Source: JAUILH01 sp964230215 (GTDB lineage Bacteria; Bacteroidota; Bacteroidia; Flavobacteriales_D; JAUILH01). Taken from it: DNA of 64,000 nucleotides. The position numbers and the translations under genes are program-made. The notes beneath the pieces are model-generated. The model ran no database searches. It was given only the letters and a program-made list of their open reading frames with translations, and was not told the origin of the DNA. The stretch lies in contig CAXRGQ010000006.1 of assembly GCA_964230215.1 (NCBI GenBank), positions 372,001 to 436,000 of the forward strand, written 5' to 3'. How positions within the stretch are numbered: the stretch's first letter is position 1; each line of letters starts with the position of its first letter. Positions 8,177 through 17,448 of this stretch are shown here, in pieces.

Positions 8177-8184
8177 CAAAGATA
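8177..8184 (-). promoter_or_regulatory. -7 box (TATCTTTG) for the YdeI-family gene
   Basis: On the minus strand TATCTTTG matches TAnnTTTG exactly, 25 nt upstream of the ATG at 8151. No clear -33 box was found. Confidence 0.5.
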
Positions 8185-8264
8185 CAATTGTAACTAGCAC
8201 TGCTCCTCTAATCAAGATATATCTCCACTCATACAAGCGCGCAATTATATAATCAAGAAATCTA

Positions 8265-8272
8265 TATCTTTA
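8265..8272 (+). promoter_or_regulatory. probable -7 box (TATCTTTA) for the BNR protein gene
   Basis: TATCTTTA differs from TAnnTTTG only at the last base and lies 22 nt before the ATG at 8295, in the 143-bp divergent gap shared with the YdeI-family gene. Confidence 0.35.
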
Positions 8273-8294
8273 AGATGAATTAAATCAGTCTGAT

Positions 8295-10073
8295 ATGAAA
8301 GCACTTATAGTTACCTTACTCACCTACCTCAGCTTAGGAACTATGGCGCAAAATCCTTATAATCTAGAGCATTATTTAGAAGAAAAGGTGCGCAATCGAG
8401 AAATTAGAGCCTACATTTCACAACACATAGACGCGTACAATGACGCCATTCAAAATGGAGATGTGTATTCTCCAAGCGGTCCAACTATCGAAGAGTTTGT
8501 TGAAGCAAATAACATTGATCTTGGAATGGAAAAGCGATCGTTATATAACTTTTCAGTTCCTGGAGGAGCAGAACCACACATTGCCATCAATCCTAATGAT
8601 CCTAACCATGTTGTGGTAACTTACATGTCATCTGCAGATGCAGATTATCCAATTTTTGTTTCTATGGATGCTGGTGATACATGGACCCCAAGTAGCTTTA
8701 GCTCGCTTGCTTATTTAGATACACTGCATCCCGGGACCTTAGTTTTAGGTGGAGGCGATCCAATATTAGCTTTTGATGCTGATGGCAATTTACATCTAAC
8801 ATACATATACGTGCACGGTGTAGGTTTTTCGTTTACAGGAGGAATGTACTATGTAAACTCTACTGATGGTGGTTTAACATTCGATATTCCAGCAAACGGA
8901 GCACATGTTGTGCATGAAGGAGATATGTTGCAATCAGATTTGATCGACAGACAATGGATGCATTGCGATATTACAGGGAGTGCTTTTGATGGCACCCTGT
9001 ACATGAGTGCAGTTTATTTTGGAGGCACGTATGGTTCGGCTGGAGAATTAGTTCTCCGAAAGCTACCTACAGATGATGGTTTCTCCTCTTATGCTGTAGG
9101 TGTTCCGCACTCCGGAAGCAATACCACTCAATTCGGGAATATTAAAGTAGACAATAACGGGACGGTCCACATGGCTTGTATGGAAATTGACGGCAATGGC
9201 GATGGCAACGTTGTGTACACACAATCAAGTGATAACGGAACCACATTTAGCACACCTCTCACGATAGCACCAGCTACCACTGCTTTACCTAATTCGGGCA
9301 ATCATTTGATTCATGGAAGGGATAACTCCGCAACTAGCATGGCTGTTGATGGAAACAATGTATTTATTGCATGGACAGACATGTCAAATAATACAGTAAG
9401 AGCATTTATGGCATACTCAACCGATGGCGGGAATAGTTTTACTAGCCCAATGGAATTCGGTAGAGATCTATTTGGCAATGGAAATTATGATTTGATGCCT
9501 AATGTTGCAGCTGATGGCGGTAACGCAACTATAACATGGTACCATATGGATTCGGTTGATTTACAAGCTGACTATGTAATGGCAGAATTTGAAACTGCAA
9601 GTAATTCTTTTGAGGGGTACAAAATTATCAGCACTACTCAAACGGATTTTATGAATGAAAATGGGCAGGATTTTTATGGTGATTACAACTCGTCAGAGAA
9701 AGATGGATGCACCTCCTACTCTATTTTTTCGGACGGATCACTTGGGTCTCCATCTGTGTATTTTGCGCGTGAGAACGCTTGCATATTAGGTGACTTTGAA
9801 ATTCAAGCTTTGAATCAAGGGATTACATTAGATATTGTAAGTGCTAATCCAGCGACTAATTATATACAGCTAGAATATCTTGCTAAAAGCAATCAGAATG
9901 GTACAATTCAAGTGTTTGACAACGCGGGCAAAATGGTGCTTTCCGAAAACCTTAACTTACTCACAACAGTAAGCACTAAAAATCTATCACTTACTAATCT
10001 TGGAGCTGGTGTTTACTCAATACGTGTAACTGGTGAAAAGGAATATGCTGTAAAATCTTTTGTAAAAAACTAA
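8295..10073 (+). CDS. T9SS-exported BNR/Asp-box (sialidase-fold) protein
   Basis: A 592-aa secreted protein with a signal peptide (MKALIVTLLTYLSLGTMA). The central beta-propeller shows at least four Asp-box motifs of the S-x-D-x-G-x-T/S-F/W type (SMDAGDTW, STDGGLTF, SSDNGTTF, STDGGNSF), as in exo-alpha-sialidase and BNR-repeat proteins. The arginine triad of true sialidases was not identified, so enzymatic activity is uncertain. The last 80 residues form a type-A T9SS sorting domain (IQVFDNAGKMVLSENL, then LGAGVYSIRVTG, KSFVKN end). It is therefore expected to cross the outer membrane through T9SS and stay on the surface or be released. The DUF1801 gene starts 1 nt after its stop. Confidence 0.85.
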   Translation: MKALIVTLLTYLSLGTMAQNPYNLEHYLEEKVRNREIRAYISQHIDAYNDAIQNGDVYSPSGPTIEEFVEANNIDLGMEKRSLYNFSVPGGAEPHIAINPNDPNHVVVTYMSSADADYPIFVSMDAGDTWTPSSFSSLAYLDTLHPGTLVLGGGDPILAFDADGNLHLTYIYVHGVGFSFTGGMYYVNSTDGGLTFDIPANGAHVVHEGDMLQSDLIDRQWMHCDITGSAFDGTLYMSAVYFGGTYGSAGELVLRKLPTDDGFSSYAVGVPHSGSNTTQFGNIKVDNNGTVHMACMEIDGNGDGNVVYTQSSDNGTTFSTPLTIAPATTALPNSGNHLIHGRDNSATSMAVDGNNVFIAWTDMSNNTVRAFMAYSTDGGNSFTSPMEFGRDLFGNGNYDLMPNVAADGGNATITWYHMDSVDLQADYVMAEFETASNSFEGYKIISTTQTDFMNENGQDFYGDYNSSEKDGCTSYSIFSDGSLGSPSVYFARENACILGDFEIQALNQGITLDIVSANPATNYIQLEYLAKSNQNGTIQVFDNAGKMVLSENLNLLTTVSTKNLSLTNLGAGVYSIRVTGEKEYAVKSFVKN

Positions 10074-10074
10074 G

Positions 10075-10530
10075 ATGAAAATAGAGGCAAGCAATCCGGA
10101 TGAATACATATCAAAACTACCAGAAGACAGGCAAGTTGCTATTTCTAAGTTAAGAGATATAATCAACGATAGGCTCCCATCGGACTTTGAAGAAACAATG
10201 TCTTATGGAATGATTGGCTGGGTGGTACCTCATTCCATTTACCCAGATGGCTATCATTGTGATCCCAAGCTTCCCTTACCATTTCTTAGTGTTGCGTCTC
10301 AAAAGAACTTTATAGCACTTTATCATATGGGAATCTACGCAAACCAAGAGTTGTATGACTGGTTTGTATCGGAATATCCAAAGCATTGCAAACGTAAACT
10401 TGATATGGGGAAAAGCTGTATTCGATTTAAAAAACTGGACGATATTCCATATGAACTAATCCGTGAATTGGTGAGTAAAATGACCGTTAAAGACTGGGTA
10501 TCCATTTATGAATCAAATGTTAAGGCTTAG
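10075..10530 (+). CDS. DUF1801 family protein
   Basis: A 151-aa cytoplasmic protein fitting the DUF1801 (YdhG-like) fold: PDEYISKLPEDRQVAISKLRD at the N terminus, ETMSYGMIGW, FIALYHMGIY in the core, and GKSCIRFKKLDDIPYELI before the C-terminal helix. Members are small proteins of unclear role; some Bacillus relatives were described as intracellular iron chaperones, which cannot be transferred here. It starts 1 nt after the BNR gene stop and is cotranscribed with it despite having no obvious functional link. Confidence 0.85.
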   Translation: MKIEASNPDEYISKLPEDRQVAISKLRDIINDRLPSDFEETMSYGMIGWVVPHSIYPDGYHCDPKLPLPFLSVASQKNFIALYHMGIYANQELYDWFVSEYPKHCKRKLDMGKSCIRFKKLDDIPYELIRELVSKMTVKDWVSIYESNVKA

Positions 10531-10560
10531 ACGATAGATTAATGGCTTACAGCTAAAAAA

Positions 10561-10593
10561 TCTATGCCTGCACATAGATATGCCTTATCTTCG
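10561..10593 (+). promoter_or_regulatory. putative promoter with inverted repeat for the large sensor gene
   Basis: TATCTTCG at 10586-10593 resembles TAnnTTTG, 23 nt before the TTG start. Immediately upstream, TCTATG (10561-10566) and CATAGA (10573-10578) form a 6-bp inverted repeat with a 6-nt spacer. It lies where the region between -33 and -7 would be, so it is an operator candidate. Confidence 0.35.
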
Positions 10594-10616
10594 CAGCAGT
10601 TAATTGCTTTGCAAAC

Positions 10617-13600
10617 TTGAATTGGCGAATTAGACATATCATTGTTTTAATCTGTGCATTGCAGCTAGGGTCTGCGTACTCTCAAATCTATAAATTCAGG
10701 CCATTTGACCTTAGGCAAGGATTATTAAATTCAGAAATCCACGATATAGCCTTGGATCAGAATGGTTTTATGCTTCTTGCAACTGCCAATGGATTATATA
10801 GTTTCAACGGTAACATGTTTCAACAAATTGAAACTATAAATTTCAATTTAAACAGAGTTACAGATATTAACGGAGTGTGCTATATAAGCACCGATCATGG
10901 CGTTGAAGTTATTGATAAAGCAGGTGATAACTACATGCTCCTTACAGACCAATCTGTTAAAGATGTATTTAGTTTTAATAACAAAACTATTGCACTTACC
11001 AGCAATGGACTGTATCACATTGATGGAGATTCGATAAGCCGCTTTTACTCTTCATTTACAAAAGAATACCACTCGGTATATATAGTCGATTCTAGCATTT
11101 GGTTATCATCGAAAAACAACGGTGTTGAAGTCTTGAGATATGATGGTGAGTCTTGGTTAAGCAGTCCACTTAGCAATAATAAAAACGAGGACTCGCCTAT
11201 GTCTGTGCGTGGAGTGGCGAAGAACAAGGATGGCGAAATTTGGGTTGTTTCTCTGGATAAAGGTATTCAGGTTTATGAAGACCAGATGTTCTACCCCATC
11301 AAATACGAGGGCCTAGGAGACATCTTATATTCTTCGTTGGTTTATGACAGTTCAAGTAACTCTTTTTGGTGCGGAACATGGGGAAGTGGTTTAATCAATA
11401 TTAATCGATCATTTTATCAAATCTATACGGAATCCAACGGCCTATCAGACAATGTCATCAGCACATTATATATGATGGCAGATGGTAAGCTGTGTATTGG
11501 ATCACTTAGCAATGGTCTCTCGCTATTTTCTCCTAATGGCGTTAAATACTTCAATGATGAGTCAGGCTTATTATCGAATAATGTACGGGATATCGAAAAG
11601 CTAGGAGACCATATCTATTTATCAACTCTAGGCGGCCTATTTTCATGGGATGATATCGCGATAGACACCATAATTGCGAATAAAAGAGTTGGTCCATTGC
11701 ATGTGGATGAAAACATCATGTATGCTGGGACATATCATGGAACCGTTTATACCATTACTAAAAACAATATAGCGGAAGAACTCCCAATATCGATTGGCGC
11801 AGAGATTTTAGATATCACCACATACAAGGATAAATTGTATATCGGAACCTTCGGAAAAGGATTGTACTCGTACAACATTAAAACTCAGGAATTGTACAGG
11901 CACAAAACCTTGCCTGTTAACCTCAAAGTATCCGCGTTGTATTCAGACTCAGAAGGGCTTTATATAGGAACAAACAACGGTCTTTACTTACTAAATCACG
12001 GGACAAAGAAAACGGTTAAAATCCTCCCTAATGATGAAGTCTTTTCAAACATTAAGGTAAATCAAATTGGAAAAGAATACAATAAATCTGGGCTTGTTGT
12101 TGCATCTGAAAGCAGGGGCGTTTTCCTCTATATTCCCGAAACACAAAAAGTATATAACATCAATAAAGAGGACGGTTTGTTCAGCAACTCCTGTAGAGCG
12201 TTTGCATATAAAAATTATGACTTAATTCTCGCAACGAATATAGATGTGTCTTACATCAGGTTTACCAAAACTGGAGATAATGATATAACGCATTTACTTA
12301 ATATAACTGAATTCGGGAATCGCGAGATAAATCCGAACGCTATATATTTTGATGAGGATGCCCTGTGGATTGGGACCGGATTTGGAGCAGTTACGTTCAG
12401 CACGGAAGCTAAGCTAGGCATAGAGTCATCCAGAAACCTGACCGCGCGAATCGATTTGTTAGAGACAAACGAAAAAACCATTAAGCTTAACACACTAAAT
12501 GGTACACCAACATTTTCACACAGTACAAGATGGCTTAAGTTTGAAATATTCCCAGCCAATTATAATTCAAGTAAAAGTAAGGTATACGTAAGGTTGGATG
12601 CAGATGATTATCAATGGCAGTTGCTTGAAGATGATAATACAGCGTTTTTTCAAAACATAAAACCGGGTAATTATACTATTGAGTATTATATCGAAGACGA
12701 ATTTGAGAACAAAAGTGAGATTAAGAGGCTATCGTTTACCATTGAAGCACCTTATTGGCAGAACTGGACGTTCTTTGCTTGGTTTTTATCTGGACTGTTT
12801 GTTATTATGGGGGTTCTGATGTATGCGTTCAGACCCAGAGTTGAGCAAATAGAACGCAAACTATACCTTCAGCAGTCGGTCTTTATCTCCCGATTGATAA
12901 TGTTTTTCGGGGCGTTAGTTTACCCTCTGGTATCATACATAGTTACAAGTAGCGATGAGTCTATAATAAACCCACAAACTGAAACTTCTATATTGGTGGG
13001 AGTGATTCTTCTGCTTCCCCCATTATTGTCATTCGTGAATCAAAGAATTGCTAAAAGTTTGCCCCTCATTATTATACTGGCCTATACTATGGTTGTTTTC
13101 CATCAGTTGGTTGTCATATATATCAACAACATTCCGGCAGCCCACGTTATGGGACTAATCATAATAATATTCATAGGCAGTGTCATATTCGCACAAATGC
13201 GAGATTTTGTAGTTTTTAATGTCATTGTTCTTGCTCTATGCACATGGGTTGCTTATTCAGCCATTGAACCTCATTTTACAGCAACACTCTTTATAGTTCT
13301 AGTGTTTGCCAGTGTTTTGGTCTCTGTATTGCTTATAGGTGTGAGACTGCATCTAGTAAACAGATTTCAAATAAGTGATTCTATATTAAACAATATTACT
13401 AGCATAGTATTGGTTGCTAACAAAAAGAATGAAATCATATATGCCAGTAAGTCAGTAAGCACTGAGCTTGGATATAAAAGAAAAGAGGTTTTAGGTTCTG
13501 GTTGGTGGAGAATTAGAGGCAAACTAGTTCAAGATCAGCAATCGGAGAAGAATACAACTTTACTAGCTGGAGATAAAAAAACAATATCCTATAAATCACC

Positions 13601-16600
13601 CATATTAACTAAATCAGGTGAGAAGAGATACTACAGGTGGTTGGATACTCCTATACAAGGGGGATATATAGCTGGTATTGGTTATGACGTCACCGAACAA
13701 CATCACCTTGAGACTGAACTAGAAAAACTATCGATAGCGGCCAAGAGCTCACAAACAGGTATTGTTATATCTAATCCAAATTTTGAAATTGAATGGGTGA
13801 ATGAAAGTTTCGAGAAGATTACCGGCTTTTCAAATGACGAATTAATTGGGAGTAAACCAAGCGAAATCCTAAAAGCTGATAAACATAGTTCAGATCTCAT
13901 ACAGCTCTGCAGAACCGCTAACTTGGAAGAAGGCTACAATGTGGAGATGCTTAATTACAGAAAGGATGGCACACAAATTTGGCTTAACATCACTGGTAAT
14001 GCGATAAAGAACGAATATGGTGAAATCATCCAGATTGTAGAAATTATTCAGGATGTAAGTGACAGAAAAGCAAAAGAGATACAGCTTGAACAGTTATCAT
14101 TAGTGGCGTCCGAAACGGATAACTACGTGATTATCACAGACAAAGAAGACCATGTATTATGGACCAATAAAGCTTTCACGGAGATCTTTGGCTATGATTT
14201 TGAGGACGTTGAGGGAATGAAGGTTGCAGAGTTTTTGAGCACTGAAATTCTAAATCCAGATGAAATAAACAATATACGGAATACTGTTTTTAAGGACAAA
14301 GAAGTGTATGAAGGTGAGTTTTGTGATAAGACCAAATCTGGAAATATCATTTGGATTTCAACTACTGTAACGCCTGTATTAAATTCCCATGGTGAAATCA
14401 ATTATACGATTGCCGTTGGTTCAGATATCACCGCTCGAAAAATCTCTGAATTCCAAATAGAACAAGTTTCTAAGTCAAACGAATTAATGCATGGAATCGA
14501 TTCGATTCTAATTAATGAAAATGACGAGGAAGTCGTTATTAGCAAAATTCTAGACTTAATGATGTCTCTTAACGATGACTTCCGGATTACCTCATTTATT
14601 GAATTCGTTCGTGAAGAAAAGCGTGTTAGACTAGTGTATACTATTCGCGACAAAGAATTGACTGTTGTTGAAAATGAAGATGTAAGTGATTATAACAGTT
14701 TACCTACACTCAAAAAAGGAAACACTTTCCTTGTAGATAACATACTAGAGCTAGATCAATTATCAGACTCCGACAAATTTCTTCTCTTCAATGGAGTTAA
14801 ATCATATCTGATGACACCTGTTTTAATTGAAGGACAATTACGCGGGATAATTGGTGTTGGTAGTAGACGACCTCATGGTTTCTCTGATAATGATGTTGAA
14901 ACTTATCAAAACATTGCGAACTCAATTGCGGTTGTCCTTCTTCAGCGAGAACAGGCAAAAACTATCATTAACAGCGAGGAAAACTTTAGGCAGTTAAACG
15001 AATCAATTTCTGAAGCTTTCTGGCTATCCGACTACAAAACAGGTGAGCTTAGATACGTTAACAAGGTATTTAACAAGTTATTTGGTGTTAGCCAAGAAGA
15101 GCTTTATGAAGACCCTAAAAGCTGGGTAAAAAACATTCACCCCGAAGACAAAACGAGAGTTATAAGGCAATTTAAAAAGCACGCCGCAGAGGGTCGCTTT
15201 GATGAAATCTATCGCGTTAATGTTAACGGTGCTGTTAAATGGGTAAGATCCTCAGCTTATCCAATTAAAAATAATGATGGGGAAATAATTAAGATGAGTG
15301 GAGCGTCACAGGATGTAACAGACATCATCCATCGTGAGCAAGACATTATGAATCTGAACAAGCAATTGAGTTCAATCAACACAATTAACAAGGCGCTTTT
15401 GCTTAATGAAAACATTGGTGAACCTTTGATTGGAATCATAGAGAATATATTTGATTCGGACATGATTAACAGAATCAATATTCTTAGATACAACTTTGAC
15501 ACAGGCATGGCTAGTTTCCAATACAAACGAAACATGTCTGAAAGTATAGATGAGCAATCATTTAGTCTAAATGAAATCAACCCAGTCAATCTTAACACCT
15601 TGAAATCTGGGAATAATGTTATCGTTGAAGACATTGACTCTAATGATAAGCAATCAAAAACAGATAAGATTAAACTTAAAACTGGCACTAAATCATACAT
15701 AATGTATCCATTGATGTATAATAATCAGTTGATTGGGTCACTAAATATTGGTTTTTCACAAGCTGTTCAAATTTCGGATTATCAAAACTCTTTTCTGAAA
15801 TCCTTATCCAATGGAATTTCGATTGCTATTCACCAGACAATCTTGCTCGAAACGATTGAAAATGATAAACAAACACTAGAGCACATCAATAAGGATATTT
15901 CAGACAGTATTAACTACGCAAAGAAGTTCCAAATTGCCAGACTTCCGAATTTAGATGAGTCTTTAAAATCATTTAGCGAGTATGGCCTATGGTATGCACC
16001 AAGAGATATTGTAAGCGGTGATTTTTACTGGACGCATGAGGACGAAAAACTGATGTATATAGCGGTTGCAGACTGCACTGGACACGGTGTGCCTGGTGCA
16101 TTTATGACACTGCTTTTCAATACCCTTCTTGAAAAAACGATTATCGAAAAGGAAATACAGAGTCCAGACGATATACTAGTGGATCTTCACAAAGGGATTA
16201 AAGATTACTTCAAATCCAGATCTAACATTAGCGATGGAATGGATATCGTACTAATTACGATTAACAAGGATTCTGATGACATACTATATGCCGGCGCTAA
16301 ACGTCCATTGTTAGTGTTTAACAAGGCAGAAAAGACGTTTAGCACCTATGATCCAAACTTAATTTCTATTGGTGAGAAATATCTAAGCAATGTCAAGTTT
16401 GACAAGAAAAAGATAAAAGCAAGTAAAGGAGACCTACTCTACCTATACTCTGACGGAATCGTTGATCAATTTGGCGGGACCAGTGAGAAAAAATACGGCA
16501 AAAAGAGATTGGTCAATTTAATTCATAAGCACAGCTCCAAGCCTGCGAATGAGCAAGTTGAAATCATCAAGACTAACATTCTCGACTGGATGGAATCTAG

Positions 16601-16643
16601 CCAGCAATTGGACGATATTCTAATGCTAATCTTGCGACTATAA
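10617..16643 (+). CDS. giant membrane sensor: propeller, Y_Y_Y, membrane, PAS/GAF, SpoIIE-type PP2C phosphatase
   Basis: A 2008-aa protein. The frame has no upstream ATG (stop at 10575-10577), so TTG at 10617 is the start, giving a signal peptide (MNWRIRHIIVLICALQLGSA). Order: periplasmic two-component-regulator propeller blades (about 25-640), a Y_Y_Y domain (about 645-712), a transmembrane helix near 717-740, then further hydrophobic segments to about 920. Next come a PAS domain (about 925-1030), two more PAS/PAC units (about 1040-1280), GAF (about 1290-1450), PAS (about 1460-1580), a second GAF, and a C-terminal SpoIIE/PP2C phosphatase with SGDFYW (D1802) and DCTGHGVPG (D1819), ending DDILMLIL. 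Propeller/Y_Y_Y sensors usually end in a histidine kinase or DNA-binding domain; here the output is a Ser/Thr phosphatase. The target is probably a phosphorylated anti-sigma antagonist or SiaC-type protein (inference). Confidence 0.88.
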   Translation: MNWRIRHIIVLICALQLGSAYSQIYKFRPFDLRQGLLNSEIHDIALDQNGFMLLATANGLYSFNGNMFQQIETINFNLNRVTDINGVCYISTDHGVEVIDKAGDNYMLLTDQSVKDVFSFNNKTIALTSNGLYHIDGDSISRFYSSFTKEYHSVYIVDSSIWLSSKNNGVEVLRYDGESWLSSPLSNNKNEDSPMSVRGVAKNKDGEIWVVSLDKGIQVYEDQMFYPIKYEGLGDILYSSLVYDSSSNSFWCGTWGSGLININRSFYQIYTESNGLSDNVISTLYMMADGKLCIGSLSNGLSLFSPNGVKYFNDESGLLSNNVRDIEKLGDHIYLSTLGGLFSWDDIAIDTIIANKRVGPLHVDENIMYAGTYHGTVYTITKNNIAEELPISIGAEILDITTYKDKLYIGTFGKGLYSYNIKTQELYRHKTLPVNLKVSALYSDSEGLYIGTNNGLYLLNHGTKKTVKILPNDEVFSNIKVNQIGKEYNKSGLVVASESRGVFLYIPETQKVYNINKEDGLFSNSCRAFAYKNYDLILATNIDVSYIRFTKTGDNDITHLLNITEFGNREINPNAIYFDEDALWIGTGFGAVTFSTEAKLGIESSRNLTARIDLLETNEKTIKLNTLNGTPTFSHSTRWLKFEIFPANYNSSKSKVYVRLDADDYQWQLLEDDNTAFFQNIKPGNYTIEYYIEDEFENKSEIKRLSFTIEAPYWQNWTFFAWFLSGLFVIMGVLMYAFRPRVEQIERKLYLQQSVFISRLIMFFGALVYPLVSYIVTSSDESIINPQTETSILVGVILLLPPLLSFVNQRIAKSLPLIIILAYTMVVFHQLVVIYINNIPAAHVMGLIIIIFIGSVIFAQMRDFVVFNVIVLALCTWVAYSAIEPHFTATLFIVLVFASVLVSVLLIGVRLHLVNRFQISDSILNNITSIVLVANKKNEIIYASKSVSTELGYKRKEVLGSGWWRIRGKLVQDQQSEKNTTLLAGDKKTISYKSPILTKSGEKRYYRWLDTPIQGGYIAGIGYDVTEQHHLETELEKLSIAAKSSQTGIVISNPNFEIEWVNESFEKITGFSNDELIGSKPSEILKADKHSSDLIQLCRTANLEEGYNVEMLNYRKDGTQIWLNITGNAIKNEYGEIIQIVEIIQDVSDRKAKEIQLEQLSLVASETDNYVIITDKEDHVLWTNKAFTEIFGYDFEDVEGMKVAEFLSTEILNPDEINNIRNTVFKDKEVYEGEFCDKTKSGNIIWISTTVTPVLNSHGEINYTIAVGSDITARKISEFQIEQVSKSNELMHGIDSILINENDEEVVISKILDLMMSLNDDFRITSFIEFVREEKRVRLVYTIRDKELTVVENEDVSDYNSLPTLKKGNTFLVDNILELDQLSDSDKFLLFNGVKSYLMTPVLIEGQLRGIIGVGSRRPHGFSDNDVETYQNIANSIAVVLLQREQAKTIINSEENFRQLNESISEAFWLSDYKTGELRYVNKVFNKLFGVSQEELYEDPKSWVKNIHPEDKTRVIRQFKKHAAEGRFDEIYRVNVNGAVKWVRSSAYPIKNNDGEIIKMSGASQDVTDIIHREQDIMNLNKQLSSINTINKALLLNENIGEPLIGIIENIFDSDMINRINILRYNFDTGMASFQYKRNMSESIDEQSFSLNEINPVNLNTLKSGNNVIVEDIDSNDKQSKTDKIKLKTGTKSYIMYPLMYNNQLIGSLNIGFSQAVQISDYQNSFLKSLSNGISIAIHQTILLETIENDKQTLEHINKDISDSINYAKKFQIARLPNLDESLKSFSEYGLWYAPRDIVSGDFYWTHEDEKLMYIAVADCTGHGVPGAFMTLLFNTLLEKTIIEKEIQSPDDILVDLHKGIKDYFKSRSNISDGMDIVLITINKDSDDILYAGAKRPLLVFNKAEKTFSTYDPNLISIGEKYLSNVKFDKKKIKASKGDLLYLYSDGIVDQFGGTSEKKYGKKRLVNLIHKHSSKPANEQVEIIKTNILDWMESSQQLDDILMLILRL

Positions 16644-16672
16644 TTTTTTAAAGTTTTGAGCGTTTTTGTATT

Positions 16673-17326
16673 ATGCGATTATATACATTTAACAAAATTT
16701 CATTTTTATTAATACTGCTGATATCACTTGCTTGTTCAGCACAAAATTCAAATAGCAAAAGTTCGCGTATGGAAAGTAGTTCAAATAGCAACGATTCATT
16801 AGAAACAATCACACTTGGAGCAGGCTGTTTTTGGTGTGTTGAGGCCGTTTTTGACCAACTCAAGGGTGTAGAAAGTGTGCAGTCTGGATATTCGGGCGGC
16901 AAAGTTAAAAATCCGAGTTACAAAGAAGTTTGCAGTGGACTAACTGGACATGCGGAGGTTTGTCAAGTAACTTACAATCCGAGCGTTATAAGCTTAACTG
17001 AATTGCTTGAAGTATTTTTCTCCACGCACAACCCAACTACATTAAATAGGCAAGGCGCGGATGTTGGCACCCAATACCGATCGGCTATATTTTATCATAA
17101 TGAAGCGCAAAAGGAAATTTCCGAAAAAATCATCGCTCAGCTGAATGAGGATAAAGTATTCCCTGACCCAATAGTAACGGAAGTTACCGCATATACCAAT
17201 TTTTATCCCGCAGAGGATTATCATAATGACTATTATGAGTTGAACGGTTCTCAACCATACTGTCGTGCCGTTATAAAACCTAAGTTGGATAAATTTAAAA
17301 AGACCTTTGAAGACAAATTGAAGTAG
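16673..17326 (+). CDS. msrA: peptide methionine sulfoxide reductase MsrA, lipoprotein form
   Basis: Reduces the S-epimer of methionine sulfoxide in proteins. The catalytic motif GCFWCVE is present with Cys52, as are GYSGG, GHAEVCQV, YRSAIF and the C-terminal YCRAVIKPK segment with a likely resolving Cys. Unlike the cytosolic enzyme, this 217-aa protein begins with a signal sequence ending in SLAC (Cys21), a lipobox. It is therefore predicted to be lipid-anchored in the cell envelope, where it would repair oxidised exported proteins. It starts 29 nt after the large phosphatase gene. A CGTTTTTG box ends 4 nt before the ATG, so it may have its own promoter. Confidence 0.93.
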   Translation: MRLYTFNKISFLLILLISLACSAQNSNSKSSRMESSSNSNDSLETITLGAGCFWCVEAVFDQLKGVESVQSGYSGGKVKNPSYKEVCSGLTGHAEVCQVTYNPSVISLTELLEVFFSTHNPTTLNRQGADVGTQYRSAIFYHNEAQKEISEKIIAQLNEDKVFPDPIVTEVTAYTNFYPAEDYHNDYYELNGSQPYCRAVIKPKLDKFKKTFEDKLK

Positions 17327-17399
17327 TGTCTATTCCTTACGGAATTGTAACTTAATAAGCTAAATCTAGTCTTAAATCTTATTGATTTATGAGAATAGA

Positions 17400-17431
17400 T
17401 TTGTAGTGATGTAACTATCACCGTACTTTTG
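17400..17431 (+). promoter_or_regulatory. strong Bacteroidota-type promoter (-33 TTTG, -7 TACTTTTG)
   Basis: TTTG at 17400-17403 and TACTTTTG at 17424-17431 are separated by 20 nt, a near-perfect fit to TTTG-N19/20-TAnnTTTG. The -7 box ends 17 nt before the ATG at 17449. The rest of the 122-bp gap after msrA holds only a small ATTCC/GGAAT hairpin near 17335. Confidence 0.7.
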
Positions 17432-17448
17432 CGTCTTAATAGCATCCT

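Noticed and set aside
3496..8294. tRNA-associated integrated element
   Set aside because: No integrase, no duplicate of the tRNA 3' end within the window and no phage genes; kept only as a question about the hairpin-rich flank.
15257..15700. 147-aa minus-strand ORF in the large phosphatase gene
   Set aside because: It is opposite a GAF/PAS region with clear homology patterns, and is low-complexity Leu/Ser-rich as expected for an antisense shadow.
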